A stretch of DNA of 64,000 nucleotides from Solicoccozyma terricola (Eukaryota > Basidiomycota > Tremellomycetes > Filobasidiales > Piskurozymaceae): contig BCLD01000001.1 of NCBI GenBank assembly GCA_001600875.1, positions 172,027 through 236,026 on the forward strand, given 5' to 3'. Position 1 is the stretch's first letter; each line of letters begins with the position of its first letter. Under the pieces are notes generated by a model. That model was not told where the DNA came from. It ran no database searches and saw nothing but the letters and a program-made list of their open reading frames with translations. Made by a program: the position numbers and the translations under genes. This document shows positions 22,024 through 33,417 of this stretch, one piece after another.

Positions 22024-25000
22024 TCAATCGGTCATGCCTTGCATTTGAATTGCCGTTGCTCGTTTGTGAGCGGCGTATTCGTCTAGAGCTCGATCGAGCG
22101 TTGCTTCGGGTACCACAGGACCGACTGAGGTTGGGGAAAAGGGCGTTGGGCGTGCGTGGGTTGGGGAGAGGGAAAAGCCGATCAGTGTTTTGAGAAACAA
22201 GTAACAACGGGGTGATTTGGGCAGATAAAAACTCACCTCCACCGCAGACGGCTTTAGCTTTAAGTTGACTGCATAAATCATCCATGTCGAGACCTTCAGA
22301 TAACTGGTAGGACGTAGATCGACAGGTCAATCAAAAACGAACGAATCCCGCACTCAGCCAATCGAGCAATTCCATCACACCCCGCCAGCCCGGACCCGTC
22401 CAGTCACTCACATCAAGTCGATCCGACACTTTCGCCCACATTTGCTCAGGAGACAATAGCTTGCCTTCCTTTGACATGACTGAACCGCCTTCACACATTT
22501 CTCCTCCCACCGCACTACCCAACGTACCCACTGAAAGCGGTTTCCCCTTCGGTACGATCACAGAAGTCTGGCTTTGCATCGGTGAACCAGACGAAGTCGA
22601 ATCGTGACGACTGACAGAGCTAGGAGCAGTGCTGACTTGAGGTTCAGGCGACAAGGTGAAGTAATTACTAGGTGAAAACGCGCTATTGGACGTGGCAGAA
22701 ATCGGAGAGAGAAACGCGTTCTTGCTGTTGTTCGTGTTACCACTGCCACTGGCGCTGCTACCGGATTGATTTCTAGCTGCTGCGTTTTCCGCCCATTGTC
22801 GATTGACTTCGGACGGGAAGCTGTCCCTGAGGTATGCGTCGAGGAGATCCGCACCCGTATCCATAGCATCCACTCCAGGTGACATGTAATACTTGGAATG
22901 TTCAGGATTCATCACTTGCATTCCGTCGGCAGTCACTGAGAAAGCGCTATCAACCCTGGTCGCTACCACCGCGTTGTCGGTGCTCCCACTTGTTCCATCC
23001 GCTAAATTTTTCAAGAATTCCTCCATCGCAGCGTCACCCATACCGTCAAGTCCCGCAAACGGATCATCAAAGTCGTTCGCAACAGTATCCAATCGCCCAG
23101 TATCGCGATAGTCGAACGTCCCGAAACCGAGGTTGCCAATGTTGCCAAACGGAGTGTCATCACGGAAGGACGTAAATGCGGGATTTTGCGAAAGGATGGT
23201 AAATGGTGTGGCGGCGTTGACAGCTGTGTTGTCAGACGGATCAGACGCTGTTGTGGAAGATGCCATGATCATCCATTCCGAGGTAGAGGTCGATTGTTGT
23301 TGTCGCTGTTGTTGTTGTTGTTGACCAGGATGTTGTGGCGATGCCATCCTGTTGGGAGTCGATGACGAAGGGAATGTCTGCGTGTTCTGCTGCTGCGTTT
23401 GATGAATTTGCGACGGCGCAACGCCATATGCTGGTGGTAACCCACCATCCATGGTCCCAAAAGCGTTTCCAGTCGCGAACGCACTGTATGGCTCCGCAGT
23501 GAAGAAACCACTGGCAGTGCCGGACGACGAAATTCCTGGCGGTGAGGATGAGCTGGAACTCTTGGACATGGTAGACGCCGGTGTCATGTCGGTCCTGTCG
23601 TTTGATCCCCTTCCGCCTAGCGGTGATGGTCCGTCCTGCGACGTCTGACTGTCCTTTCGACTATCCTGAACGACGCTGTTTGGTGGACTAGGAGGTTTGA
23701 TCGTCCGCATTGCGGGTTCTCTCGCCGAAACACTGGGAGCTGATTGTAGGACCTGAAGATTCCCAGCGTTAAGATCATTCATCGTCGGCATAGGACCCTT
23801 GAAAGAGAATGACGTCTGGACGAGTGTCTTGTTCTCTTGCTGAAGTTTGCTGAGAAGTTGACGGAGATTCTCATTCTCGATGGATTGACCGAAAGATTGT
23901 TCTTCGAGATCCCTAACCTTGTCCTCGAGCTGTAAGCAAGGAGAAATTTTGGGGGGGGGGGGGGGGGNTTGATTATTAACAACACGGAGACTCTCCAACC
24001 GTTTTCCCCACCGAAACAATCACTTACATCCTTGACCCTCTGTTCCCTTCGCTCCCTGAATGCCTTCTGTGCAGCCCTGTTCTGCTCTTTCCTCTTCATC
24101 GCCTTGTTCTCGCCACCGCCACCTCCACTTGTTGGAGTACCAGAGTTGAGCGCCGACTTTCGACGAGACGCAGACGTTGCAGTGGTAGTCTTCGTTGTTC
24201 GACGTGTGGTCGTTGGAACTTCATCCTCATCTGATGATCCTGTGTTGTGTAATGTCCGAATCATGAGAAAAAGTCCATCGAGGGGGGGTGGGGGGGGGGA
24301 GAGAAGTTCCTTCCTCCGTTCGACATGGGGTCCACACTCACCACTCTCATCATCAACATCACCCCCTCTAATCCCATCACCCTCCGCCTTCCTCTTTGAA
24401 TGCGCTATCCCACTGCTGGATGCATCCCCACTTCCATTCCTAATAACAGTTCCCCTACCAGTATTCTTCGTCGTCGGTACACTCCCACTTCTACTTCCAC
24501 TCCCACCTGCACCCGGACTCTCTTCCGTACTTGCACTAGACTCTGCACCACCACCACCACCACCACCACCTGCTGATCCAGAAACCACACGACGAGAACC
24601 AGAACTTCCTTCTGGAATCTGGACTCCATATGACTTTCCACCACCTAATGTGTTCATAGACGGTTGAAACACTCCACCTGTTCCACTTGCAATTGGATTT
24701 CGAGATGAAGAACTGGTGTTAAGCGAAGCGAGATTGATCGTTTGATTGGTGTACGGTAAGAAGGAATCCAAATTTCCAAACCGGCCCCCACCATCCACTT
24801 TCCCGCTTCCGCCTCCTCCTCCTCCTCCTCCTCCGGGACCAGTACCTCCTCCACCTATCCCATTCCCAAGTCGAAACGCTTCATTATCAATCGAAGGATT
24901 CATATTCAAACTCATCCCCATCGAACGTAATCCTCCACTTCCATATCCAGATATCCCTGATAAACCAGTCAAATCATTCAATCCACTCATCCCTCCCATC

Positions 25001-25233
25001 CCATCATCATCACCACCACCACCACCACCACCACCACTAGATGTAATCTGAGATCTGAATTGTTTCTCCAATAAAGCCATGAATTCCGCTGAATTCGGAG
25101 ATAATGGTCCGGTAGGATATGCCGTTGATGATGATGCTGCTGTTGTTGTTGTTGGTTTAGTGGATGATGATGATGAAGTGGGAATGTTATTCTCCGACTT
25201 GGGATTTGACGAAGAAGAGGAAATGGGGAACAT
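22024..25233 (-). CDS. AP-1-like bZIP transcription factor (Yap1/Pap1 family)
   Basis: Oxidative-stress regulator type. Exons: 25233-24342, 24239-24028, 23929-22412, 22303-22237 and 22124-22024. The basic region NRAAQKAFRERREQRVKD has the fungal AP-1 signature (N-x2-AQ-x2-FR) and runs across an intron into the leucine zipper (LEDKVRDLEEQ, ENENLRQLLSKLQQENKTL). The C-terminal redox domain is present: LDMDDLCSQLKAKAVCGG, followed by a short helix ending QMQGMTD. In Yap1 this part holds the export signal and disulphide cysteines; here I count two Cys in it plus one further upstream (GGEMCEGGS). The N-terminal 300 residues are Gly/Ser low complexity. Both introns in the bZIP-coding half carry C runs on the coding strand, one ending at an N (23968). 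The long 5' intergenic region suggests heavy regulation. Confidence 0.9.
23951..23968. repeat. 17-G run plus N in the bZIP gene intron 2
   Basis: C on the coding (minus) strand, between the donor side and the acceptor used for exon 3 (23929). Confidence 0.85.
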
Positions 25234-26920
25234 TGTTGATGCAATGTTAAAATGACGCGCGCGGGGAAGGGTGGAGGTGGTACGTGGAACTTGTTTTACT
25301 TGCTTCCTTTGGGATTAGATTATTTCGCCCCCAACGATAGTGAAATCGAAAACTGGGAAGGGAGGATCTAGGGTTAATTCCAACTCGAGTACTATCTAAT
25401 ATCTCCAAGAACCAATCTCCGCGAAAAAAAAAAAAAATCACCTCTTCGTCGTCCGTTTATCTTTCGGAAAAAAAATAAAAAAAAAGGTCCGACTTGGTGG
25501 TTTCCCGCTCAAAGGAGACCTTCCCACTCTAGCTTTGGCGCCTATTACCTGCCGAGTAGGACGAGTATGCCGAGTATGACGGAGTTTGGAGAGAGAAATG
25601 AGGATATTTTATCCCTTGATGGCGTATGCGTGCGTGCGTGTTGTGCGTGTGTGTTTTATACTTTGACGTCGAAGGCGGAGTAAAGACGTCACGGGGTTTG
25701 GATGGGGGAATTGAAAGAAGGGAAATGTAAAAAGGGGATGATGAGGGACGATTTGATTGGATTGTAGGAGATTGGAAAGTGTTGTGTGAGTGGAGGTGGG
25801 TTTTCCTTCTTCTGATGATCAGGTTCTATGATCCTCCAACTTCCCAAAAACGCTCCAACGTTTTGTTTTCGTTAAAATAACTTCTCTACCCTATCCTTTC
25901 CCCTCCCCTCCACGAAAAGATCCCACACGAACTTAGTAGAGAGGTGTGGTGATTTGGACGTATACGAGGGCGAATCACTCCAGTTGACAAAAAAAAACCC
26001 CCCAGAACTTAATTCCGGATCAACGAGTTTACACTGCAAGTATATCGACTAGGCTAGTCGGATGAAAAAACCCCTTGGCGTGGTTGAGAGGAGAAACCTT
26101 TTCGGTTTTGTCTATGTATGTGTGTGCGTGTGTGTGCGTTTGTACTTTGGTGCTAGCTGGGGGAAACCAACCCGCTACGTTTGGTTTGATTCAGAGTTCC
26201 GATAAGGAAAGTAAGAACCCACCGATAGGACAGAGAGAGAACCAGATATCGAGTAAGAGATATATGGTGGATGGGGGCGGGGTGTTCAACCGTTCGATGG
26301 TGGACGACCGAGGGTTAAGATTGGGGGGATTCGCTCGTTTGAAAAATTGGATTAATTACCCTTTCGTTGGCGGCGTCTTCGTATGGTAAATTGAGCTTCC
26401 GAAGAGGTCGGGGTGGTAAGGTCCAGCTTCCGCTACCGGGGATGAATTTGGGCCGGTGTTTTGATAGTTATGATGATTGTACGTGGACTGGATGGAGTGG
26501 ATGGAAGAGAGTACAGGTGCAGGACGATGGGGGGGATGGACTGTGATGGAAATATGTGGACCGTGTGGACCGAGTGGCCGAGGTGGTGGCCAGGTTGGCC
26601 AGCTGTCCACCTTCGAGTCACGCGGCAGGGAGATGACCAACCGGGGATTGTTCAATTTGATCCCGGGCGTGGGGCGTGGGAGGAGGGGGGTGGCGGTGGC
26701 GGGAGGAGGGAGGAGGGAGGGGGGAGGAGGGAGGGGCAGGGAGGGGCAGGAATGACGTGGCAAGGGGAGAGGGACGGGTGGCGGTGGCGGTGGCAAATAC
26801 AGCTCTGAACAGCGAACAGTGGACAGTGAACAGTAGACAGTGGACAGTAGATTATATTATCCATCCATCCATCCTCCTCTCTACCACATCATTTCCACCC
26901 CCTCCCTTCATTCCTCCCTT
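25234..26920. other. Intergenic stretch, bZIP promoter side and ODC 3' side; no gene seen
   Basis: 1.7 kb with only frames biased by low complexity. It holds A and T runs, GT-rich tracts near 25630 and 26118, a G-rich purine tract around 26660-26800 and six tandem 7-bp units of (G/A)(A/G)ACAG(T/C) at 26807-26848. Probably a long 5' leader/promoter of the bZIP gene plus the ODC 3' flank. Confidence 0.5.
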
Positions 26921-29040
26921 CTACCCACCACGCTCTCTCTCACCCTTCTCGAACGAATCCAACAACTTCCTCACACTTCGAGAAGAAGTAGTTTGCCCGC
27001 CAGTAGTGTACACCACAGGAGACCTCGCAAACCTATCCCACGCCCCCACGATCGAACACAAAAACACACACACACACACACAAGCCATCAGCGATTCCCA
27101 TCAACGTCTCATCATCTCACGGACCCCCCACACTCACCCATTAAAAGTACTCGCGGCACATGAAGTATAAGCACCCATCTCTCCCCACCCTAACCAATCC
27201 CCAACCTCCAACCCTCTCGGAAGTCTAACCACTTCCCTCACACAATCAATCGAATCACAAGTAGGACCCCAAATACTCGCTTTTTCAGTCTCCTTGTATC
27301 CTAATTGGACGGAAAGGTCGATAGGGAGTGAGATGTTGGGTGGTGTTGGAGGACCTGGTTGACGGGAAATACATTTCGATTCAGAGGAGGAAGTTGGAGG
27401 GAGGGAAGCGAGAGTGAGGGGGTAGGGGTGGACGATTTGATGATCGAATAGAATACAATTGAAAGAACCGTAAACTCCGTCATTGATGTAGTCTGGCAAG
27501 GGTGGGGAGAATTGAAAAATCGTAAGAAATTAGAACCGAGTTGATCAGCGGACGCGGGTGTGGAGGGGGGTTTAGGGCTGAAAGGAAAGACTCCCCTCGC
27601 CCCCCCCCCCCCCGGGCGCCCCGCGCGTGCGAGACATCAACTCACACATAACATCAGCACCCTCTCCTTCTTCCATCACCCCTTCCACATCCTGTCCATC
27701 ACAGGATATTCCCTCATTGTCTCTCGCAGCCACGTCCGCAGCCTGTTGTTCGATACGCCCAATCACTCCTACAGCCTCGGTAGCAGTCGACGGCGTGAGT
27801 GCGCGACGACGAGCGATGATCGATGTAGCTAATGTGAATGCTGCGTGATGATACCACCCCAAAAGAACAACATCAGAAAAACCCGGACCGAAGGAACGGA
27901 CTCGGTGCCCTCGCCCTCGCCCCCGCCCCCGCACCCGCCCCCACACTCACCTGAAGAAACCATGAACCTTCCTGGTTCAGCAACGATTCTCACTCCCTCC
28001 TCCCTCGGGAACCATTCATCCAAACTCTGACTCAACACCATACTCATCTCTTCGAAACTCGCTGCTTCGAATCCACCACCTACATCTAAAAATTCAAATT
28101 CATACCCTTGTCGATCACCCATCTCAAACACTCTTTTCGCTCTCCACACTGCGTCTCGGAATTGATTCGGGTCTTTACATCCTGATCCTACGTGGAAAGA
28201 AACACCAATAACTTGAAGGTTGAGAGATCTCGCGAGAGATAGTAATCCAGGACAAGTATCGAGTGGGGCACCGTATTTCAAACCAAGTCGACATAACGAT
28301 TTTGAATCATCCGTAAGAATACGAAGTACCAATTTCGCACTAGGATGTAATCTAGCGATTTTATGTAATTCATCAGCGTTATCAAACGTCATCATTTCTA
28401 CGCCGAGACGCTGAGCTGATCGGATGAAAGATGCTGGTTTGCATGGGTTTGCGAAAATGATCCTATCCGGAGATGGAGCACATGGTAACGATAAAACAGT
28501 GTTGATCTCCGCGATTGAAGCGCAATCGAAAGATGTGCCCATCAATGAAAGAAGATGTAAAACCGCAGGTGACGGATTACACTTTACAGCGTAAAAGATC
28601 TCAACTCGATCTCCTAATGGAGATGAAAGCCACGTTTGAACAGCATCATAAACTGTTGAAAGATCACCGACAAAAAAGGCATCTTCCTCGCCTGTCGCTG
28701 TGATTTCCTCGATTTGAGATTGAAGGAGTTGATCGACTGGAACGTCAAAGACTTGGCTCGTCGGTGTCGGCGTCGGCGTCGACGTCGGCGTCGGGTTGTA
28801 AGGGACGCCATTCAATTCCTTGTTCGCGATGAGTCGCGGAGAGCTGATCGGGGTAGGTAGCGGTTGTTGAGGGTTGTATCGAAAACCAGACTTGGCGTCT
28901 AGTTTGTCAAGGAGTCGAGAGACTGGTTGACCGATAGGAGCAACCACCCGCGGTGGAGGAGTGGTTGTAGGTTGCTCATAGTATTCTCCACCAATGATGA
29001 GAGTCGATACCGATTGGTATTCGACGGTCGTGGCGGACAT
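26921..29040 (-). CDS. Ornithine decarboxylase
   Basis: PLP enzyme converting ornithine to putrescine, first step of polyamine synthesis; fold-type III decarboxylase. Exons: 29040-27951, 27840-27646, 27492-27138 and 27032-26921 (TAG). Key blocks: PLP lysine in FYAVKCNPSP, VGVSFHVGSGC written here as IGVSFHVGSGC, LDVGGGFE, EPGRFMVSS, and the active-site Cys in WGPTCDSIDC, then GDWLGWGEMGAYTSCAASTFNG. The last exon adds FARSPVVYTTGG and a charged end. The N-terminal extension has a Thr/Pro repeat coded by GTCGGC-type units near 28770-28800. Intron 2 (27493-27645) contains a 14-base C run on the plus strand, G on the coding strand. Length, about 580 residues, is normal to long for fungal ODC. 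Confidence 0.95.
27600..27613. repeat. 14-C run in ODC intron 2
   Basis: 14 C on the plus strand, G on the ODC coding strand, flanked by GGGCGCCCCGCGCG. Confidence 0.8.
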
Positions 29041-30223
29041 TTTGATTTGGAAAAAGAGAGGGGTCTGAAATAAGAATCGAGTGGTTGATTGTTTCGTATT
29101 ATAGTTGTTTTCGTGGAAGTGTGGGATTTGCGGAATTTATGGAGTTGACGAGTTTTTTTTTAGTTTTTTTTTTTTTGGTTTTCAAGATTGGCTTTAATTC
29201 AAGAGACGGCGATGTGTAAAACGGAATGGATTGCTTTGCCCCGACCAAGAAGAAGGATATCTTCCCAGTCGCGTGGAGTAGGAGTCGGAATAGGTTTAAT
29301 GTATACGTGGGACGGGGGTATGAGTCGGGTCAAGGCGGTTCGCCACGGATCGACACCCACCTATCGATCGGAAAAAAACAGGAAGAAAATTAGCATCGTG
29401 GGGATGAGTTGGTGTTTGGAAGAAAAGAAGAGAAACATACTCGAGACAAAGCAACCTGTGGGGGGTGGGGGGGGGGGGGATGACGGAGAGTACAATAAAG
29501 GGAAAAAGAAAGTGAAAAGTGAATAGTCGCATTAGCTCTTTGCCGTCCCCTCGCCAGTCTCTCCTTGCTCTTATCCTCTCCACCCTCTTCGCCCTCACTC
29601 GCCCGCCGCTCGCTACCACAAAGCCCAATCGCACAACTGACTCACCGAGGGTCTTCGCGCCTCTTCTGAGAAGGAATGATGAGAACTGGTCCTACTTTGA
29701 AATCGGGAAATTAAAAAGGCCGAATCACGATGTATAACGATTCGTTCCTAGACTATGTTGTTGGCGGTCCACAGAGTGATGGGAGGTTGCGATGGTGTGG
29801 GGAGAGAGGGGGGGAAGTCACTGTGTAGAGGGGAGAGGTGCTCAATTCAACATGATTGTATCCTCCTTTTTTTTTTTTTGCGATTTTTATTTGGTCGCGA
29901 GATCACTTGAGATGGCGCTCCGCCGATCATTTGAACTACTCACATCTGACTATTATTATTTTCCTTCTACGAGTTGTATTCTATCTCTGCAGTCGTACTA
30001 GAGCTGATCGAGCCACTGGCGATATTGATGATGTTGCGGGTGATCGCTCTTGGGCTGTGTTTCTTTTTGTCGAGGAGGAGGTGGGCGTTGTGGGATGCGC
30101 TTGTTGGTTCCTCATGACATGACGTGGTGCGGGGTAGACACGCGCTTCATCCGGTCTGGTTCGGCAGCTAACTGTCCGTCCTCAGCGTCACAGTACCATC
30201 CACCCACAGCGCACAGTACAACC
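29041..30223. other. Divergent intergenic region between ODC and MED31; no gene seen
   Basis: 1.18 kb between two outward-facing start codons. It contains T runs near 29151-29176, a G-rich tract at 29460-29479 and a T run near 29868. Short frames here have no family features. Likely the two promoters and 5' leaders. Confidence 0.5.
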
Positions 30224-31299
30224 ATGGCAGGTCTAGTAGCCTACGACTCCCCATCACCCGCTTCGTCCGCATCACATATATCACGCAGCACAACTCCCAT
30301 ACCACACTTCCACGACGCAGGCGCACGAGTAGGTAGTTCACTCGCTTTCGAGGTCGGAGAGGAGGATAGCCATCATGTCCAACCTGGTCCAAGTAAGATT
30401 GCGAGGTCTTCATTGGAACATACTTCTGCGCGGAAGATCGTTCAGCCGCCGGGATCCGATGAAGAGAGGTATAAGAATCGACAACGATTTGAGATAGAGC
30501 TAGAGGTGAGTTGTTACAGGTGTATTCATAACCTCCGACCTGATACAATTTTCGTGATCTCCCCGGTAATACAACCCCCATCTCCTAGTTTGTTCAAAGC
30601 CTTGCATCACCGAAATATCTCCTCGAACTTGCAATCACCGGTATCCTCTACGAACAACCATTCCTCAACTACCTTGAATATCTAGAATACTGGCGTGATC
30701 CCAAATACGCTAAATTCATAACGTACGACTTCCCCCAACTTCTTTGCCCTGTGGATACAAACAATTCTCTGGACTAATAATCTCTGGGTTTTATTGGCCG
30801 TTTAGATATCCAATGTGTCTTCGTATGCTCACTTTATTAAAATCAGAAGAATTCAGAAAGTATGTCGGTCATATGCAAAACACCGATACTTTATTGAATG
30901 ATAATGAGATAATATGGAATACATGGTCCGTTTCTTTTTTCCTCATCGCATCGTCTTTTTCTACCTGTTTCTCACACGTCTCGGAATGATCAATCACATA
31001 ACTAAAACAGGCGCGAATCATCACCTACACGACAACTTCGAGAATCATACGAATCTGCAGAAGCACTCGCTCAAGCTGAAAAAGCAGAACGGGAACTCTT
31101 AGCAGAACATGCGAAGAAGAGTATGGAGATGGCGATCAAAGGTGGCGGTGGTGGTGGAGTTGGGATCGCAGGGAAAGAAGGGAAAGAGGGAAAGGAAGGG
31201 AATCAAGGGAAGCGGAAGATTGATGGGTTGGGGAAGAGTCCAGATGTTAAGGGGAAGAAGATTGATGGGAAAGGTAGAGATAGAGGGAATTCACTATGA
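30224..31299 (+). CDS. MED31: Mediator subunit 31 (Soh1)
   Basis: Middle-module subunit of Mediator linking activators to RNA polymerase II. Four exons: 30224-30505, 30589-30722, 30806-30925 and 31011-31299. The conserved MED31 core is clear: [38 protein letters not shown] and [18 protein letters not shown]. It is preceded by about 75 residues of Ser/Pro-rich sequence and followed by a helix with Glu/Ala repeats ([20 protein letters not shown]) and a Gly/Lys-rich tail ending GRDRGNSL. Such extensions are longer than in yeast Soh1. The third intron uses GTCCGT as donor, a weak match, but the reading frame across it ([12 protein letters not shown]) is smooth. Confidence 0.93.
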
Positions 31300-31746
31300 G
31301 GAATAAAAAAAGATTGATTTGTGGTTTGGGAGTTTTTGGTGTCGGGATGACGACTTGTAATGATTGTGATGACATGCATGAAATGCCTTTCAGTTCACTG
31401 CGTAATGGCAGCTCAATCCTGTGGAGGTCCTTGTGGAACGACAGGAGAGTCGTGTTGTACAAAGCGGCAGCTCTCTACTATGATGATCGACGGTAAGTCG
31501 GGGTTCGTTCTCAGTAGTTGTGAGCTGGGATAGGGGGTCATATTGGACACCTTCTCAACTACACAATTCGCAGTGATTGAAATCATTCCACGAATGTCTG
31601 TTCCGTAGAATATCCAGGACTCCCGCTCTTGACCCGTCCCATGAAGTAAGTCGCTTGGGAAGACTTGGCACATATACCGCTCGTCTCACATCGTATCGTA
31701 CAACAAATTCCCCTTCTTTCCAACCCAAACCTGTCTATTAGACCTT

Positions 31747-32731
31747 TCAAACCCCACCAAAGTAATTCATTGACCCATATTTCGAATCCCCGTCCTTCCT
31801 ATCACCTCCATCGACATCTATCTTGGATTCCAATGTGAATTCTCGTTTGGGTAACAGGTCTTTGCTGTTATTTGAATGAAAGGTCGGTGGGAAGGTTCGA
31901 TGAAGGAGCGTTGAATGGGAGGATGAAATCAATCATGGAGAGGCGGGGTGAGTTTATCAGTGCGCGGGTTCCGGTCATACAAGGGATTGACCGAGGGGGA
32001 ACAACATACATCGTCGTTCCTTTCTTAACCATTGTCCACCTATCCAACACACACAAGGTCGCAATCCAAGCACATCGTGAGCACACATTCCACTCGCTTC
32101 GAAGAACAATTACGTTGGAGAAACTCACCGTATCACACTGGGATCTACACGGAGTTGCTCGTTCAACGCGGAAAGGACGGGAGGTGAGGTGTCGAATAGG
32201 ATGGTAAAGTGGCTGTTGAAAGGTATGGGTGAGGAAGGGTTAAGTATTTGTGAAAAAATATGAAGGCGATGAGGGTGAAGAGAAGCAACGAAAGAGAAGG
32301 AGAATCGGTAGGAGAAGTGTTGAGAAATCAATCTCGATTTCTCTATAGAATTCTGAAACAACTTCCATTCTCTCCGCTTCCCCATTCAATCTGCTTCTCT
32401 TGCTTAATCCCGACAACCACAATCGACACTTACTCTCCAATATTATAATACTGCTGATGCCTCCTCATCCTATTCGGCAACACCCTCGTGCCCAGATTCC
32501 TCACATCTCTTACTACGCCGCCAGAGCGAAGTACAGTAGAAGATATCGTTCGTACTAGTTGAGTTAGGTCCGTCTGTGATGGTGGGTCGAGTGAGTTGTA
32601 GGACAGCGACACAAGTTGAGAGAGAGAGGAAGAGCGATCAGTGAAAACGTGGACAAGAGCAGCTAGTGGAAGGAGCCTACATGTGTTGCAGGGTTATGTG
32701 ATGCAATGCAGAGGAGCTCATAGACAGGCAT
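31747..32731 (-). CDS. MRP17: Mitochondrial ribosomal protein bS6m (MRP17 family)
   Basis: Small-subunit protein of the mitochondrial ribosome. Five exons: 32731-32681, 32573-32434, 32212-32129, 32039-32010 and 31864-31747. The product begins MPVYELLCIASHNPATH with no leader, as in yeast Mrp17, and carries the diagnostic block GGVVRDVRNLGTRVLPNRMR, then HFTILFDTSPPVLSALNEQ and DPSVIRWTMVKKGTT. A 40-residue charged C-terminal piece ends KYGSMNYFGGV. Exon 4 is only 30 nt and intron 2 is long (221 nt) for this window. It is convergent with MED31: the 447 bp between the two stops hold no gene I can see. Confidence 0.9.
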
Positions 32732-32967
32732 GATGGGCGGTGCTGGGCGGATGCTGGTCGTGTACGATGCTGAGGAGTATAGATGATGTTGCTGTTGGTA
32801 GTCGAGTATGCGATTCCCCGACTTTTGGTCAAAACCACGTGACATTTCACTGAGACCCGTCCGATATCAAGACAGTCACTGGTAAGACTATATACATCGC
32901 TGGGTGACACATATCCATTTGCCAGGAGCACACTGCAACCTTGACGACCGTCTGACTTGGCTCGATC

Positions 32968-33276
32968 TCAGCGCTCATCTTCAACCCCAGCTCCCGCACG
33001 CATAGGTCTCTCTTTGACAGAGCCGCTGTTGAACTTTCGAAGGCTGTCAAGGTACCGAACGTGGAAAGGGTCACTGTTCGGATTTTCAAACCACCGAATC
33101 GCCTCGGGGAGAGGAGATTTATCTTCAAGTGGAACCGGGTGTGCTACTCACACACACACTTCAAGCACTTCGCGATCAGCCAGCTTGACGCTGTATGAAG
33201 AGGTCGATACGGTTTGGAGAATCATACAACACGCGAGTTGGACCACTGGTTTGCGTCCAGGAAGCACCTGCGGCAT
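32968..33276 (-). CDS. Possible small protein in the bS6m/MED8-like intergenic region
   Basis: Two putative exons, 33276-33154 and 33102-32968, with GTGTGAG donor and AG acceptor. The reading is MPQVLPGRKPVVQLACC onward to REVLEVC, then AIRWFENPNSDPFHVRYLDS and ending GAGVEDER. The second exon has the residue mix of a real protein and no low complexity. I do not recognise the family; a small mitochondrial or ribosomal protein is only a guess. The frame is open further upstream of the chosen acceptor (KSPLPE), so the intron may be shorter than modelled. It lies between two divergent genes, which usually share a promoter, so this could also be chance. Confidence 0.3.
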
Positions 33277-33417
33277 GTCTATTTGAATCTTTTTTCTCCG
33301 CCACATCTCACTGTCACGCTGACAAGCAACAGTAGCAACGGTGTATATACTTCCAGCACCGCAACTCCCTACGGCTTTGGAATAAACCGCACCTACGAAT
33401 CATACTTTCCTGCCGAA

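Noticed and set aside
23969..24667. 232-codon plus-strand frame
   Set aside because: Antisense shadow of the bZIP gene, whose basic region, zipper and redox domain are clear on the other strand.
26356..26796. Proline-rich 146-residue frame on the minus strand
   Set aside because: Purely low-complexity translation of a purine/pyrimidine tract in an intergenic region, with no splice support.
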